Positions 1 through 11,237 of a stretch of 64,000 nt of DNA are shown piece by piece. Position 1 is the first letter of the stretch. Every line of letters starts with the position of its first letter. A program made the translations under genes and the position numbers. This DNA comes from Camarhynchus parvulus (taxonomy: Eukaryota > Chordata > Aves > Passeriformes > Thraupidae): assembly GCF_901933205.1 (NCBI RefSeq), contig NC_044572.1:89370965-89434964 (forward strand), in the 5' to 3' direction. The notes beneath the pieces were generated by a model that was not told where the DNA came from, ran no database searches, and was given only the letters and a program-made list of their open reading frames with translations.

Positions 1-1689
1 TGCCAAAGTGATGTCTACAAATGAGGGCTCAGGGAATTGCTGCAGGCTTTCTGATGAACTGAGCCAGCAAGCCACTGTGGACACAAGCCTGAGTTTTTGA
101 ATGAAGAAGAGGATTTACACATGCAAAGATATTTGTCTCCTTTCTCTTTCAGATTTCCAACAAACAGCTCCTCCTTTCATATACTGGCAATAATCGGAAA
201 CAAAATGCAAAACCTAAATGTACTTGTGTGCTCCAAGTCTTCTCCATCTTTTTCAGCTATATAATTTTTTCCGTTGAAAGATGCAACTCTTCTTTACAGT
301 TGCCACTGATGAGATAATTAATACAATAATTCAAAATTCATTATTTTTACCATCTTCTAAACATTTCTAAAAATACTTAAATGCCATTTTGCAGACAAAT
401 TACTTGTGAAACTATCTATCTATCAGGGAGACTTTCAGTTAAAAGTTTGTACAAATAAATATATTCTATATGTTATTCTTTTCAAAGAATGTTTGATCTA
501 ATAGCTTCTAAAGATGGAATTTTGTTTGATTTCCTCGTTGTTTCATACCTAAAAGAACAGTCTGAAAAAGACGAAAGATGCATTAGTTTGCTTAGCTACT
601 TAGCATTAGAAGAGTCAGTATTTTGTGAATTACAGAACAAGATTCAGTTTAAAGGATGATTATTTTTTTCTACTGATTGCCTCCCCGCTTGAAAATACTA
701 AGTGGCCTTAAAGTGCCAAGGAGTTATAAGAAGTTTAAATTAATGTTAAATATATTAATCCTTTTTTCCTGTGGAAAAAGGAATAAATTCAGTATACTCA
801 AACATTCAAACCCCAGCTATTTAATGATTTTTTGTAGGATATCTTATATTATACATTAGTGTTATATAGTGACCTGAAATGCACATGAAACCAACAACAA
901 AAAGAAAAATAGCCTTTGTCCCTGTACCCTTTGTGTCTGTGCATGGCCTCCTCATGTGCTGGGATAAGTATGTGACTCCATGAAACTTTTCACCCCTTAT
1001 CTTTCCTCGTGCATTTGGAGAGTATATATTTAGATGCTCTGATATCAGTGCAGAGGAGAAAACTTTCCTGAATACATTTTTATAATCATTTGTATACATA
1101 AGGCCATGGTATCAACAGATTTGGGGAAATTAATATTAAATGTTGAGGCAAAGCAGCTAGCAATAATTAGGGAATTTTCAAGGTCATACCTGCAAAAACA
1201 ATTTCTTGTACACTAAAAACAGCATTCAGTCATTTCTGAAAGAACAAAAGATAGAACATTCATTGCAGTTTTTCATCACTTCCATGAGTTTTCTTTTGAA
1301 AAGAAGTGCTACATTGTAGACTCCTTCCAGTCAATCAAAATGCAGAACTCTTTTTCAGAAATTCGTATTTTACTATACAAGAAAGCCCTATTCTCTCAGA
1401 AATCACTTGTGAACAGCAGTTGAGTTTTGCTAGTCCACTGTCTGAGGTGAATCCAAGATCAGTTATGGTTTGAATATAATTGTGAGGTGTACAAACAATT
1501 GTTTTTAAAGGCAATATTCTCACTGTAGTTTAAACTCAAGGTTTTATAAATGAGGTGGTATAGTAAGAAATGTTTGTAATTAAAACTCTGCAATGGAAAA
1601 TGTCCCCCTAGCAGAAGGCAGGACCCACTCGATCAAGTTTATAATTAAGCAATAATCTCAAGAAACACAGTCATTACCAGCCTTTAATG
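1..1689. other. single-copy AT-rich DNA, no gene seen
   Basis: No coding region, RNA gene or repeat family was recognised. Short open frames on both strands (for example 677-859 plus and 821-1099 minus) have no recognisable protein content and overlap each other in antisense. This fits chance frames in AT-rich DNA. Confidence 0.6.
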
Positions 1690-3260
1690 ACTACTTTGTT
1701 GGTTAACAGCTCAATGTGAAGTTGAGGATTGTTAACACTCTATCAAACTTCTTGTTAAGTGTGCTAAGTTTTTATTTAAACACACTTGGATCGCAGCTGG
1801 AAAGCTGTGGGGGAATCGGACATTCCCAAGTGGCTAATGACCAGTTTTTTCCATCACTCAGAACAGAGGGCACATTCCTTTATGTTTATATAATAGCTGT
1901 TAACTACAGATGGCTGGTGCCACCCGACTTTGGTACTTTCTGTGACCTTAGTCATCTACTGTATCTGCAACCAGTTGATGGTCTTTTGCTGCTGAGCTTT
2001 TGTGGAATAACAGAAGTTTATCTTAGAGTCTTTTGGAGAATCCAGCCAAGAAGACATAATAATTACCACAGAAATCAATAGTAACACAAAACCAAAAATT
2101 TCCTTTCCAAATGCTATGACAGCCTCTGCTGAATCACATTTATTCTGGTGGGCCAGAAAAGGAGCCATTTTGCATATTTGGTGAGGTGACTGGGAATGAA
2201 TCTTACAAAGTCTACTGAAGTAATTCAGCCTAGGAACATCAGCTTAAAAGCAAAGTCAAATCTCTGAGTTAATGGCAATTTTTCTTCAGAACTACCTGTG
2301 ACAAGAGGCCATTTTCCTTTGTTTCCTGCACTAGCAAAGATGCTGATATTTTATGGTTTATAATACCTTTTTGGACAGGTGTCAGCATTTACACTGCAAG
2401 TGAAGAGCCCTTAAATTAGCAGCATGGGTCAGCCTTGCTGAAAAGCAACAAGGATAGAGGGTGGCTGAAGTGATGTCATACACGGGTTTGTTGACTTTGC
2501 TGAAATACCCACAACAGTCGTGGAGTCAGACAAATTCCGCCTAATCAACCCGATAACTTATTATCAAAAGGATCCATTTCTTTGTCACGTCTGTCAGGGT
2601 AATCCAGAATTCATTATCATATTAATGTCCTGACTGGGCTCCTCTGGACCTCTGAGTTTTGTTTGTTGAAGAGCTTCCTGGGGCGTTTGGAGAAACAAAG
2701 CGCACTCTCTGGAACATGAGGCATTCAGAGCCGCGTACAGATGGGCCCGGGCTCTTTGTTCCTCTCTGCCTGGGAGGCTGTTATGGGAAGCAGCCAACCT
2801 GCAGTCTGTCACAGTGAACATTGTCAAGTCATTGTGTACTTTTAATTGTTACTATGTACATGGAATCTGAAAGGTCGCTCTGGATATATAGTACAAGTGC
2901 ACAGAGCCCTTTGCCAGACCAAACAGCTGTCCTGTGGTGTTCCCATATTCAGCTCCAGTCACCTTTCCCTCATTGAAGGATTCTTCTGACAGAGCAATTA
3001 AAACATACGATTTATTACTAAACAGTCAATAAGGAAATCTTAGAAGCGCACTCTTTCACCACTTCACTGTTTCCCATGTGGCTGTCTTAACAGGTCCTTT
3101 TATATTTAAGCAATTATTTCTGCCCCAATGATATTACAGACCAGGCAAGATTAATTAAAGAGCCGACAGCAAATTACAATAACAACCTCAAAATACAATC
3201 AGAGAGGTCAAACTGTATACCAAATTCTGTTCTTAGACACTCCTAGATAAAATAAAACTC
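1690..3260. other. candidate conserved noncoding block
   Basis: This stretch is more mixed in composition than its surroundings and has few homopolymer runs. It contains many motif-like words typical of developmental enhancers: GATAA and TTATC near 2550-2560, TAATCC near 2600, and ATTAATTAAAG near 3150. No repeat family was recognised. The longest frame (1716-2081, 121 codons) resembles no protein known to me and has an antisense frame over part of it. Conservation is inferred from texture only; alignment to another bird would decide. Confidence is low. Confidence 0.25.
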
Positions 3261-4123
3261 CCTAAGTTTGGCTGGCCTGCAAAAGATGAACTACATTCTT
3301 TTCTTTGTTGAAGATACGTGAATATTTCTTTAGAAGACTTTGTGTGTAGCTTCTCATTTTTATCTGCAGCATAAAAGATTCGGTCTTAAAGGAAAACGTA
3401 ATTGTATATGGTGTGAATAATCCTTGGCTGTAGAATCCCACTACTCACCAGGGAGTCTACAAGCTGTGTTAAGACTAGATATGCTAATATTTGTTTTCCC
3501 ATCATGCACCTCAGCTTTTGTTTAGAAAAATATGATTGCTTGCTAAGTACAGCTGAACACTAATAAAGCGGTGTTTCTAAATTTTTGTGAAGTATATTAC
3601 TTTTATCAATATTGTTACATATGCAAATACAATAATTAATAAATAATTTAAATTATTATGTTCAAGATACAAATGCACAGAGATTTCAAGTTCCTGCCCA
3701 CTCTGGTGACCCCAGATGTGCTAAATATGAAAAACCATACAAAATGTATTGTGAAGAACATGGTTATTCTCATGCAATTTTGCTGCATTAAAACTTGGTA
3801 ATGAATAATTTCCATGCTGCATGTATGGTAAAAATCAATAAATATGTATACAAATTCATATTTATACATGTCACTATGTAGGGAAAAATACTATATTTAA
3901 GCTTTTTAAAATAAAATTTAACATAAAAAGCTGATGTCCATAATGAACATGAACAAACTGTAATCCCAGTCCTAAAGTTTTAGATACAGAGCTTTTCATG
4001 ATTAACAGTACAATGCATAATCCTGAGGGCCCTACACTTCTGAAAATGTACATCTATTTGTATACAGAAGCAGGTATTCTTTAATATGGTACTGATTTCC
4101 AACTCTTTGGTGGGGGTGGGCCC
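3261..4123. other. single-copy AT-rich DNA, no gene seen
   Basis: Very AT-rich around 3590-3660 and 3830-3930. No recognisable gene, repeat family or tandem array. Confidence 0.6.
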
Positions 4124-4196
4124 TTTTTCTCTTTCCTTCCCCTTATATTTTCTTGTAATTTTTCCTGTTTGTTTTCCCTCTTTCTTTTTCTTCCTG
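4124..4196. repeat. pyrimidine-rich low-complexity tract
   Basis: The plus strand is almost entirely C and T here, with TTTTCTCTTTCC-type words. It abuts the 3' end of the minus-strand CR1 relic that begins at 4197, so on the element's own strand a purine-rich tail follows the CR1 end. The neighbourhood may be coincidental. Confidence 0.6.
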
Positions 4197-4292
4197 AATC
4201 AAAGAATGGGTGAGGTTGGAAGGGTTGTCTGGTCCAGCCTCCCTGCTCAAGCAAGGTCAATCCAGACCACATTGCATAGAAGTATCCTAACC
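4197..4292 (-). mobile_element. CR1 LINE 3' relic, minus strand
   Basis: Reading the plus strand, AATCAAAGAATGGG followed by GAGGTTGGAAGGGTTGTCTGGTCC-like sequence, then CCTGCTCAAGCAAGGTC and CACATTGCATAGAAG, is the reverse complement of the CR1 3' region (the 'ggttggaaggga...ctggtccaacc...cctgctcaagcagggtc' block). Only about 95 bases remain and the terminal octamer repeats are worn. It is a severely 5'-truncated, old insertion with no coding content. Confidence 0.75.
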
Positions 4293-7200
4293 CTTATCTG
4301 TACTTTACCTTTTTTTTTTTTGTCTTGACTGTAGAACAAAAAAAAGTCCGGTTTAGCATGGTGACAATGTATGATAATGAAAATAACCTTCAGAATTTTC
4401 CAATATTCATTTCAGAAGTCCATTTATGACAATGAGATATATTTTTATGATACTATTGTTGTCATTTTTGTTATTAGTCGTATTGTTATTCTTCAGTGCT
4501 TCCTAATGATCCTGTTTATAGAAGTGAAAACAGTGAGACTTATACAATTAAATTTGAGAAATTTATTATGATGAAAACCTTTCCAGCTAACATTACTAAC
4601 ATCCATTTAGCTAACTGCATTTCTCAGTAACTCTTTGTTTACATGAATAGTTATATATATTTATTGTCCGTTTAAGTGTTAGTAACAACTCAGCTTCCTT
4701 CATCTCCTACATCTCTTGGATTAAGATAACTAGTAGATCACCTCAACTTGCAAATTCTTATCATTGCCCTGGAAAACCCTTTCTTTTCTGACACTGCATT
4801 TAAACCAATTTTTCTGTTACTCAGATCACAGTGGATAACTTAATAGTATCACAGAGGAAGAATTGAAAACACCTGTAGAAGCTCCAGTACTAACTTCTAC
4901 AATGATTACCTCTCAAACTGAAGTTTAGACATTAGTTTATAGCAATTCTTACTCCATTTTCACTAAAAACTTCTTCTGAATAAAAGTATGCTACTCCTCA
5001 AACTAGGATAGTGTCTGACTCCAACGAAATCACTAGGTGACCGTAAATAAACCTATTGTCAGCTCTAGTTTAGGAGTCCTCAGTGTTGATCAAGGAACTT
5101 TGGAAGGCACAGAAATACACAAAGTACAAGGCAAAGCAGGGCAAGGCAGAACCCTGTGGAATGGCTGAAAGAGTAGGTTTTAGTAATGCATTTTTACTCA
5201 AAACATTTTTTATAGAATTTCACCTCAGAGTATTTGCTTAACATTTTGCTTTTTCACAAAAGAGAAACAGAGAGAATATTGGAGAAAGCAAACACATATA
5301 TAATGAGAAATTTTTCTATATTGTGACCTGGTTTATTTCACTCTACCTATCCCTTGGAAAACTCCATGGAGTGAAAATCCATGCTGAGGTTGATGAACCC
5401 AGGGCTCAGACCATCAGAGACCAATACTCAGTGGAAATAAGAAATTTCTCTTCTGCGAAAAGTTCCTCATAGACTTAAATGAGATTTGTCATTTTCTTGA
5501 ATATTATTTGTGTCAGCCTAAAACCATTTCAAATAACCCATTTTGTTTCAGAGGCTTGACAAAAACCAACAATGAGCACTTACAACATCTAGAGTTATAC
5601 CCAATACAATACCTTGCTTATAGCTTACCATAGCCTTAAGTTCCCACTGGGACTGCTCTGCTCTTGACAGTTCATAACTCTGGTGTTCTTCAACATTTTT
5701 TCTGTGAGGCTTTTTTAATTTTAAATAACTCTGCAAAGACTATAAGACAGGCACCAGGGGGTCAGCAGTGGCACTGCTAATGTGCTGTGCTGCTTCCTGA
5801 CAAGATGTGGGTACAGAAGAGGGATCCTGGGGTGCACTGCTGACCATGGGCTGCCCCAGGGGTCCTCTGCTGCTCTCTTCTGCCTGGCCCAGGAGAAACT
5901 GGTGTTCACCCAGCCCTCCTTGGAGCCAGTCTGGAGGCCAAACAAGATGCCAAGTAGAAAGAATGGAATATTTTTCTGTCAGTTTACTCCACTGAGCTAT
6001 CCCTCTGGGGAGTTGGAAGCGTACCACTGCCAGGACATGAGAGTAGGCAGTCACACATAGCCAGGGCCAGGAGGAAAGGCAGGGGAGAGGGAAGATTGTT
6101 CTGTCTGGTGGCAGTTAGCTGTCAGATCAGATTAGCTGTATCATAAAACAGTGTACTATGGCACAGCTCCAACATAAACCAAGGCTGCAGCACTTGAGTG
6201 GGATGAGGAGGCTTATTTGTGTGCTCCTGCATTCGAGACATGATTCCACTGTGCAGTGGATTAGTGAGCTGATCTATGTAAAAAGAAATATAAAGAAAAT
6301 GGGAAAAAAACCCCAACAAAACAATACAAAACCCAACCACACTTACAAAAAGGATTATTGTTTTGAACACTTAGGGGTTTTGATCTAGTTTCTACCACTT
6401 TTTGTAGTATCATTGTGCCACCAGGGAAGAGAAAATGAAAATAGGGTTGTCTTCAACCAGTGCTGACACCTGAAATCCATTGCTGCAAAATTAAAGTCCA
6501 AGTACATTTGTCCTAATAACTAAACAGCAGTTAAGTTCCCTGATTTGGAGTGTCAATCTTGCACCTGTGAATTTATTTCTGTGGTGGTTATTACCTCTAT
6601 GAATAGTTCATTCCATCTAAAATTATACTACAATTGAAAAGCAATTAATAAAATATACTGAATTTATTAATTGAAAATCTCCTCTAAAACTATTTCAGTT
6701 GATGACAAACTATTTGTATGAACAGTGATGGATGCTGACAGAATTTCCTTTATTTGACAAATAGATGATAGTTATCTGTACAGATATGCTATAACTCAAT
6801 GGCACAGATATAATTCTATAATTTATAATAAATCATATAGTGTGAAAGACAAAATTATGAGTTAACTAAAATAATTCAGTTAAACATCAACAACTATACT
6901 TGAAGCAAAAAAAAATCCAAAACCGATATATAGTATAGAAATGGACCAATCAAATGATTTAAAGCAAGTTATATTTAACACTTGTTGTGTTGTGAACAAG
7001 CATGAAAGATTCTGATACTCAAACCATTTTCTGTTGAATATCATTGAATCGTATTACTTCACAAATATTTCTTGCTAGGATTGGGGAGTTAAAATGTATC
7101 ATTGTGACCCCTTTCCAGAAGATATTTTAAGCTATTGTATAATATAAAATATTGCACCATCCTGAAAGTATAAATAAATAAACAAGATTTGTTATGCTAG

Positions 7201-7397
7201 TCACAATACTAATGCATAATAGTCCCCACTTTTCAATTTCCTGATTATTACTTTTCCAATTTATCTAATCTTTAAATCAAAGGCGAATTCTTTGCTGAGC
7301 ATCCACCCTCTCATATTTTATTTAACTTCATCCTTGTTTCTGCTTTGTCTCTGCCAGCTAGTGCAGTTTCATTTCACTTCAATCCGTTTTCTGTTTC
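4293..7397. other. single-copy DNA with a GC-richer patch at 5.73-6.12 kb
   Basis: No gene recognised. The patch at about 5730-6120 is clearly less AT-rich than its flanks and carries overlapping open frames in several registers on both strands (5740-6054 minus, 5782-6060 plus, 5807-5995 plus). None has a recognisable motif, and antisense overlap argues against coding. It could be an unrecognised old repeat or a single-copy island. The rest is AT-rich and unremarkable. Confidence 0.5.
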
Positions 7398-7488
7398 AAA
7401 AAAAAAAAAAAGAAAGAAAAAGTAGATAGATATAAAGACACAGAGAGAAAGGGTGGAGAGAAAAAAAAAGAGAAAGAGAGACGAAAAA
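7398..7488. repeat. purine-rich low-complexity tract
   Basis: An A run of about 14 is followed by GAAAG, GATAGATATA, ACAGAGAGAAAGGG and AGAGAAAGAGAGA words with almost no pyrimidines. No fixed period is visible. It may be a decayed microsatellite or old poly-A tail, but no retroposed sequence is recognisable beside it. Confidence 0.7.
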
Positions 7489-8744
7489 CTTGCAGTGGAC
7501 AAAATGTATCAATTAAAAATTAGGTTAAAAATAGTCTTTCATGTGTACTGCATGTCCCTGAGCTAGATTAACATTGTTGTGAACATGTTGCACTAGTCAG
7601 TTCATTGCCTGAGGAAAGTTTGCAGGCAAAATTCATCTGCACAGCTAGCACCCTTGAAAGACTCAGGCACAGGGCTGTGTTCATGGTCTGGCAACAACAA
7701 AACACCTGCTTGAAGTAGAGACAGAATAGCAAGCTGGATGGAGTTCAAAAGAATCAAATGATAATCACACCCTGATTAACAGAAAAGTGAATTACTGTAG
7801 TCCTTTGTCAATAGCCTTTGCAATAGTATGTATTTGCATACTATCTTGCAATGCCCAACAGGTTAGAACTTCTTAGTTACACATGGTCAAACATTAAAAA
7901 ATGGAAGGAAAAAACTTTATGCCTGTGTAACTCAGACACATTGCACGCATATTGTGTGTGTTACATCTTCTTAATGCTATCTAGTCTGATGCTGGCAAGT
8001 GCACAGAAAATTCCACCCACTGTCATTCCTCCTTTTCCCATTTTTCCACCTACCAAATATACCAGGCGAACAAGAAAAACAGCCTATAATTTTGTTTGGC
8101 ACAAGTTTTTTAGTATATTTGACAGCAAACAACTGTATATTAAACCCATTTGTTTCAGTAGATGAAAGTGAGTAATTTTTGATTCAGTCCATTAGAGCTG
8201 CTCTTGGCTATGTGAGTTTTTGGAGGTTTATCAGCAAAAAAAACCCCTGTAACAAACTACAATGCCAGAACATAAAACATGGAATGTACTACCTTAATTT
8301 CATACTGGATGCCTTTTGTTTCATAATTGAGTTTTCTGTGCATACCCTGGTTTTTATTTTAGATTAGTTTCAAAACTGAATGTTGTCATGATAAAATGAG
8401 CACTTCTGTATTCATATCTTTACATTGCTAATAAGGTAGTGAGGCATGTCAAAATGGAAATAGAAAACATAATAAAGCCAAATTAATACTGTTGCTTGAT
8501 GTTTTTTCCTTTATATTATAAATTTAGTCTTGCTTCATAGGTATTTATAGAAAAATGTCTTCTTTTGCTGCAGCATAAGGAAAGTCCTGCTAGACCCATC
8601 TTTTGTTTATTCAAAGAATAGGCAAAGCATGGATTGCCACTTTCCCTGGCAGTGTCTCTTTTTAGGAGGAAAGAGTATGGAGAGGAAGCCACCTCATGGG
8701 ATCATTCCCCTACTGTAGTTGAGATATCAAATATGTCATGGCAA
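7489..8744. other. single-copy DNA, no gene seen
   Basis: Open frames at 7851-8165 and 8179-8367 (plus) have no recognisable protein content and no splice or promoter context. No repeat family recognised. The boundary with the old LINE at about 8745 is approximate. Confidence 0.5.
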
Positions 8745-10000
8745 ATATGTCACTTGTCTAGCTTGTTCTTAAAAATTATCAAAGCTTAAGACTTTAGCCA
8801 CTAGTTTTTGATATTTTGAAAAACCCTACTGGCATCTCAGTTATTCCAATTTAAATGTAAGAATGTTTTCCATTGCACCTATAACTTCTTATGTTGCTTA
8901 TTTTGTCAAGGAAAAGAGATTAATCAGTTTCTCAGTCCAATGATCTTCCATTTATTAGAAAATTAGAGAATTATCTCCACTTTCTTCTGCAGCTTGATGA
9001 AGACTAGGAACTTCAGTCTCCCTTATTAATAATGCTTCCCAAGTCTCTAAATTCCATATTCGTTCCTGCATAGGACCTCTAGCTGGTCCTCTCAGGCCTT
9101 AGAAGTGACAAAGCAGAAAGACGATTTTATGTGCCTTACAGGTCTCCTCTTCCCTTTTCTTGTTTAGCAAGAATCCTGAATTTAGACAAATACTTGTCTT
9201 GTGACACCAAATGTCTTTCTGCAAAATTTTCATATGATCAGTTTTCTGCCCATATTGGTTTTACAGTGGATAACTATCTCCTGTGTTCGATTAATATGAA
9301 TCTATTCTCTCTTTTTCATGGACAGCTTTCCCGTGTTTTGTGACAATTTTACATTGTCTTCCTGTTCTTTAAAGATTTTGTGGTTGTGATGCTCTCCACT
9401 CACTTAATAAACATTCCATCATCTGTGTCACAAAAGGAAATCTTGAACAGGACAGCCACAGACGATATGTTTGATTTTATCAGTGAATCATAATCTTTTC
9501 TATCTTTTCTTTGCTGATACTGTAGCATTTTTTTAAAAACATGTCTTTCTAACATCTTAGGAAAATGCCATGTGCACAATGTTAAAAGATTTCTGTTTTA
9601 AAAATATATTATCTACTGCTTCTGCTTTGTCCACAGGGCCTACTACTCTGTAATAGAGGGAACTAATTTGCTAATGACAAATCCATGCTGGCTGATAGTT
9701 TTCCATTACCTTCCAGGTTACAAATATTTTGTTGGATGGTATATTTAGTCCAGTAGTTTTTTGAGCACTGACATTAAACTGGCTAATCTGCAATTTTCTT
9801 GTACCTCCTTTTAGAATTCCTATCCCATTTTAGAGATGAGCAGTCCATCTGCACTGCTCTGATCTTCAGTATCATTCCCACCATTTGTGTTCTCAGAGAC
9901 CGTTGCTAACAGCTGTTAAATCACTGTAGTACTTTCAGTAATTTAGGATGAGGTACATATTCCTTGCATGCTAAAGTATCTTCTAAACTTAAATGACAAG
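8745..10000 (-). mobile_element. ancient CR1/L3-type LINE, minus strand, heavily degraded
   Basis: The clearest part is 9600-9990. On the plus strand it reads in order: CTACTCTGTAATAGAGGGAA, GACAAATCCATGCTGGCTGA, GTTACAAATATTTTG, ATTTAGTCCAGTAGTTTTT, GACATTAAACTGGCTAATCTG, CTCAGAGACCGTTGCTAAC, then TTTAGGATGAGG. This is the order of landmarks in the reverse complement of the reverse-transcriptase region of ancient amniote CR1/L3 LINEs. Weaker matches extend left: CTTGTCTAGCTTGTTCTTAAA near 8752-8772 resembles the element's 3' region, and ATGCTCTCCACTCACTTAATA near 9390-9412 its middle. No open frame survives. Much more mutated than the other CR1 copies here, so inserted far earlier. Ends are approximate. 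Confidence 0.65.
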
Positions 10001-11104
10001 TGTTCCTTGAGAACATGGGCAGATGAATATAACACAGGAAGAGGCAGGCAAAGATGAGTGTCACACTTGGTGACTACTGAGCACAGATTGTTTAGGCTTC
10101 CTAATTTGTGAAGATGTGTTAAGGAAAGGTTGTGGAGAAGAGATATTAATAAAGTGGTAATACTTCCTTTCCCAAAACAATTATTGTAATGTTGACATTA
10201 TTTAATATCATCAAATATCATTCGATGTGATGTCATTACTACAATTTAAATAATGGGTTGGAGGAGAATAAAAATGTGTCTACAAATGTGTGTTGCCCGA
10301 GTGACAAGCTGAACAAAGGAAAGGATGCTTGCAAATATCTAGTAGATATGTCAGTTCTGCTGTATTAATTGTAGAGAACAGTGTTTTAAAAATTAACATA
10401 TGAGGCATTTTAAAATCAATGGTGTTGCACTGTGACATAGACTTCCAGACCAGCTACACAGGCTCAGAAGCAATATCTGTGACATAGCACACTGGCTCTC
10501 CAACAGGCAGAAAAACCACCAGATATCTAGCTATTGTCCTCATATTGGCATTCTAGATTCCATTTATAAAAGAAAATTGTACTACATTTCCCATTTTGAG
10601 ATGGATGCATAAAAATTCTTTTTTAAAAGTTACAAAAGTTACAGTGTTGCAGCCTTTGTGTTACTCTCTGTAGCCCTTGAGTTATGTTATTTCATTTTTA
10701 GGAACTCAAGCCACAATTTTCATCAGCTTTGCTACATTTTCCACAAGTTTTTACAATTTTTGAAACAAAATAAAACAGAACGGGCTTTTAAAGTAAGACA
10801 TGGCTTGAATGCCTGTTTCTGATTAGCTCCAAAATAAGATTTTTCTCCTGCCTTATCAATTCAGCTTATTAATATTGCTTTCCTTGTCCTTATTTTGGAA
10901 TTTATGGAGCAATGGACTTAGAGGCAGTCAAATGTTATATTATTTGGTGACAATTTTTTAATGAAACACAGTACTGGGAACACCTATGTGCAAAAATATG
11001 CTTCTCAGGGGAAGAGAAGCTTGTCTGTCTTTGGGAGCTGAACTGCTGCTATAGCACATCCCTGTTGTCCCTCTGTGTTTTGTAACATAACATTTTTGCC
11101 CAAT
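10001..11104. other. single-copy DNA, no gene seen
   Basis: AT-rich, with no recognised repeat family or gene. It contains the short inverted repeat listed separately at 10196-10255. Confidence 0.55.
10196..10255. repeat. 60-base inverted repeat
   Basis: CATTATTTAA at 10196-10205 pairs perfectly with TTAAATAATG at 10246-10255. Inside, CATCA and TGATG words can also pair, giving an imperfect hairpin. It is too small and AT-rich to call a MITE, and a chance origin is plausible. Confidence 0.5.
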
Positions 11105-11237
11105 CCTTGCAAGTGTTCAAGGCCAGGTTAGATAGGTAACATGATCTAATGGCTGTCAGCTCTGCCCACGGCAGGGGCTTGGAACTAAATGATCTTTCAG
11201 GTCCCTCCCAACCCAACTCATCCTATGATTCTGTGAT
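11105..11237 (+). mobile_element. CR1 LINE 3' end, plus strand
   Basis: Begins in CTTGCAAGTGTTCAAGGCCAG, runs through ATGATCTAATGG, GGGGCTTGGAACTAAATGATC and TTTCAGGTCCCTCCCAACCC, and ends CCTATGATTCTGTGA. This is the typical CR1 3' untranslated end with two terminal octamer units. About 130 bases remain, a strong 5' truncation. Overlapping frames at 11149-11406 and beyond are by-products. Confidence 0.9.
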
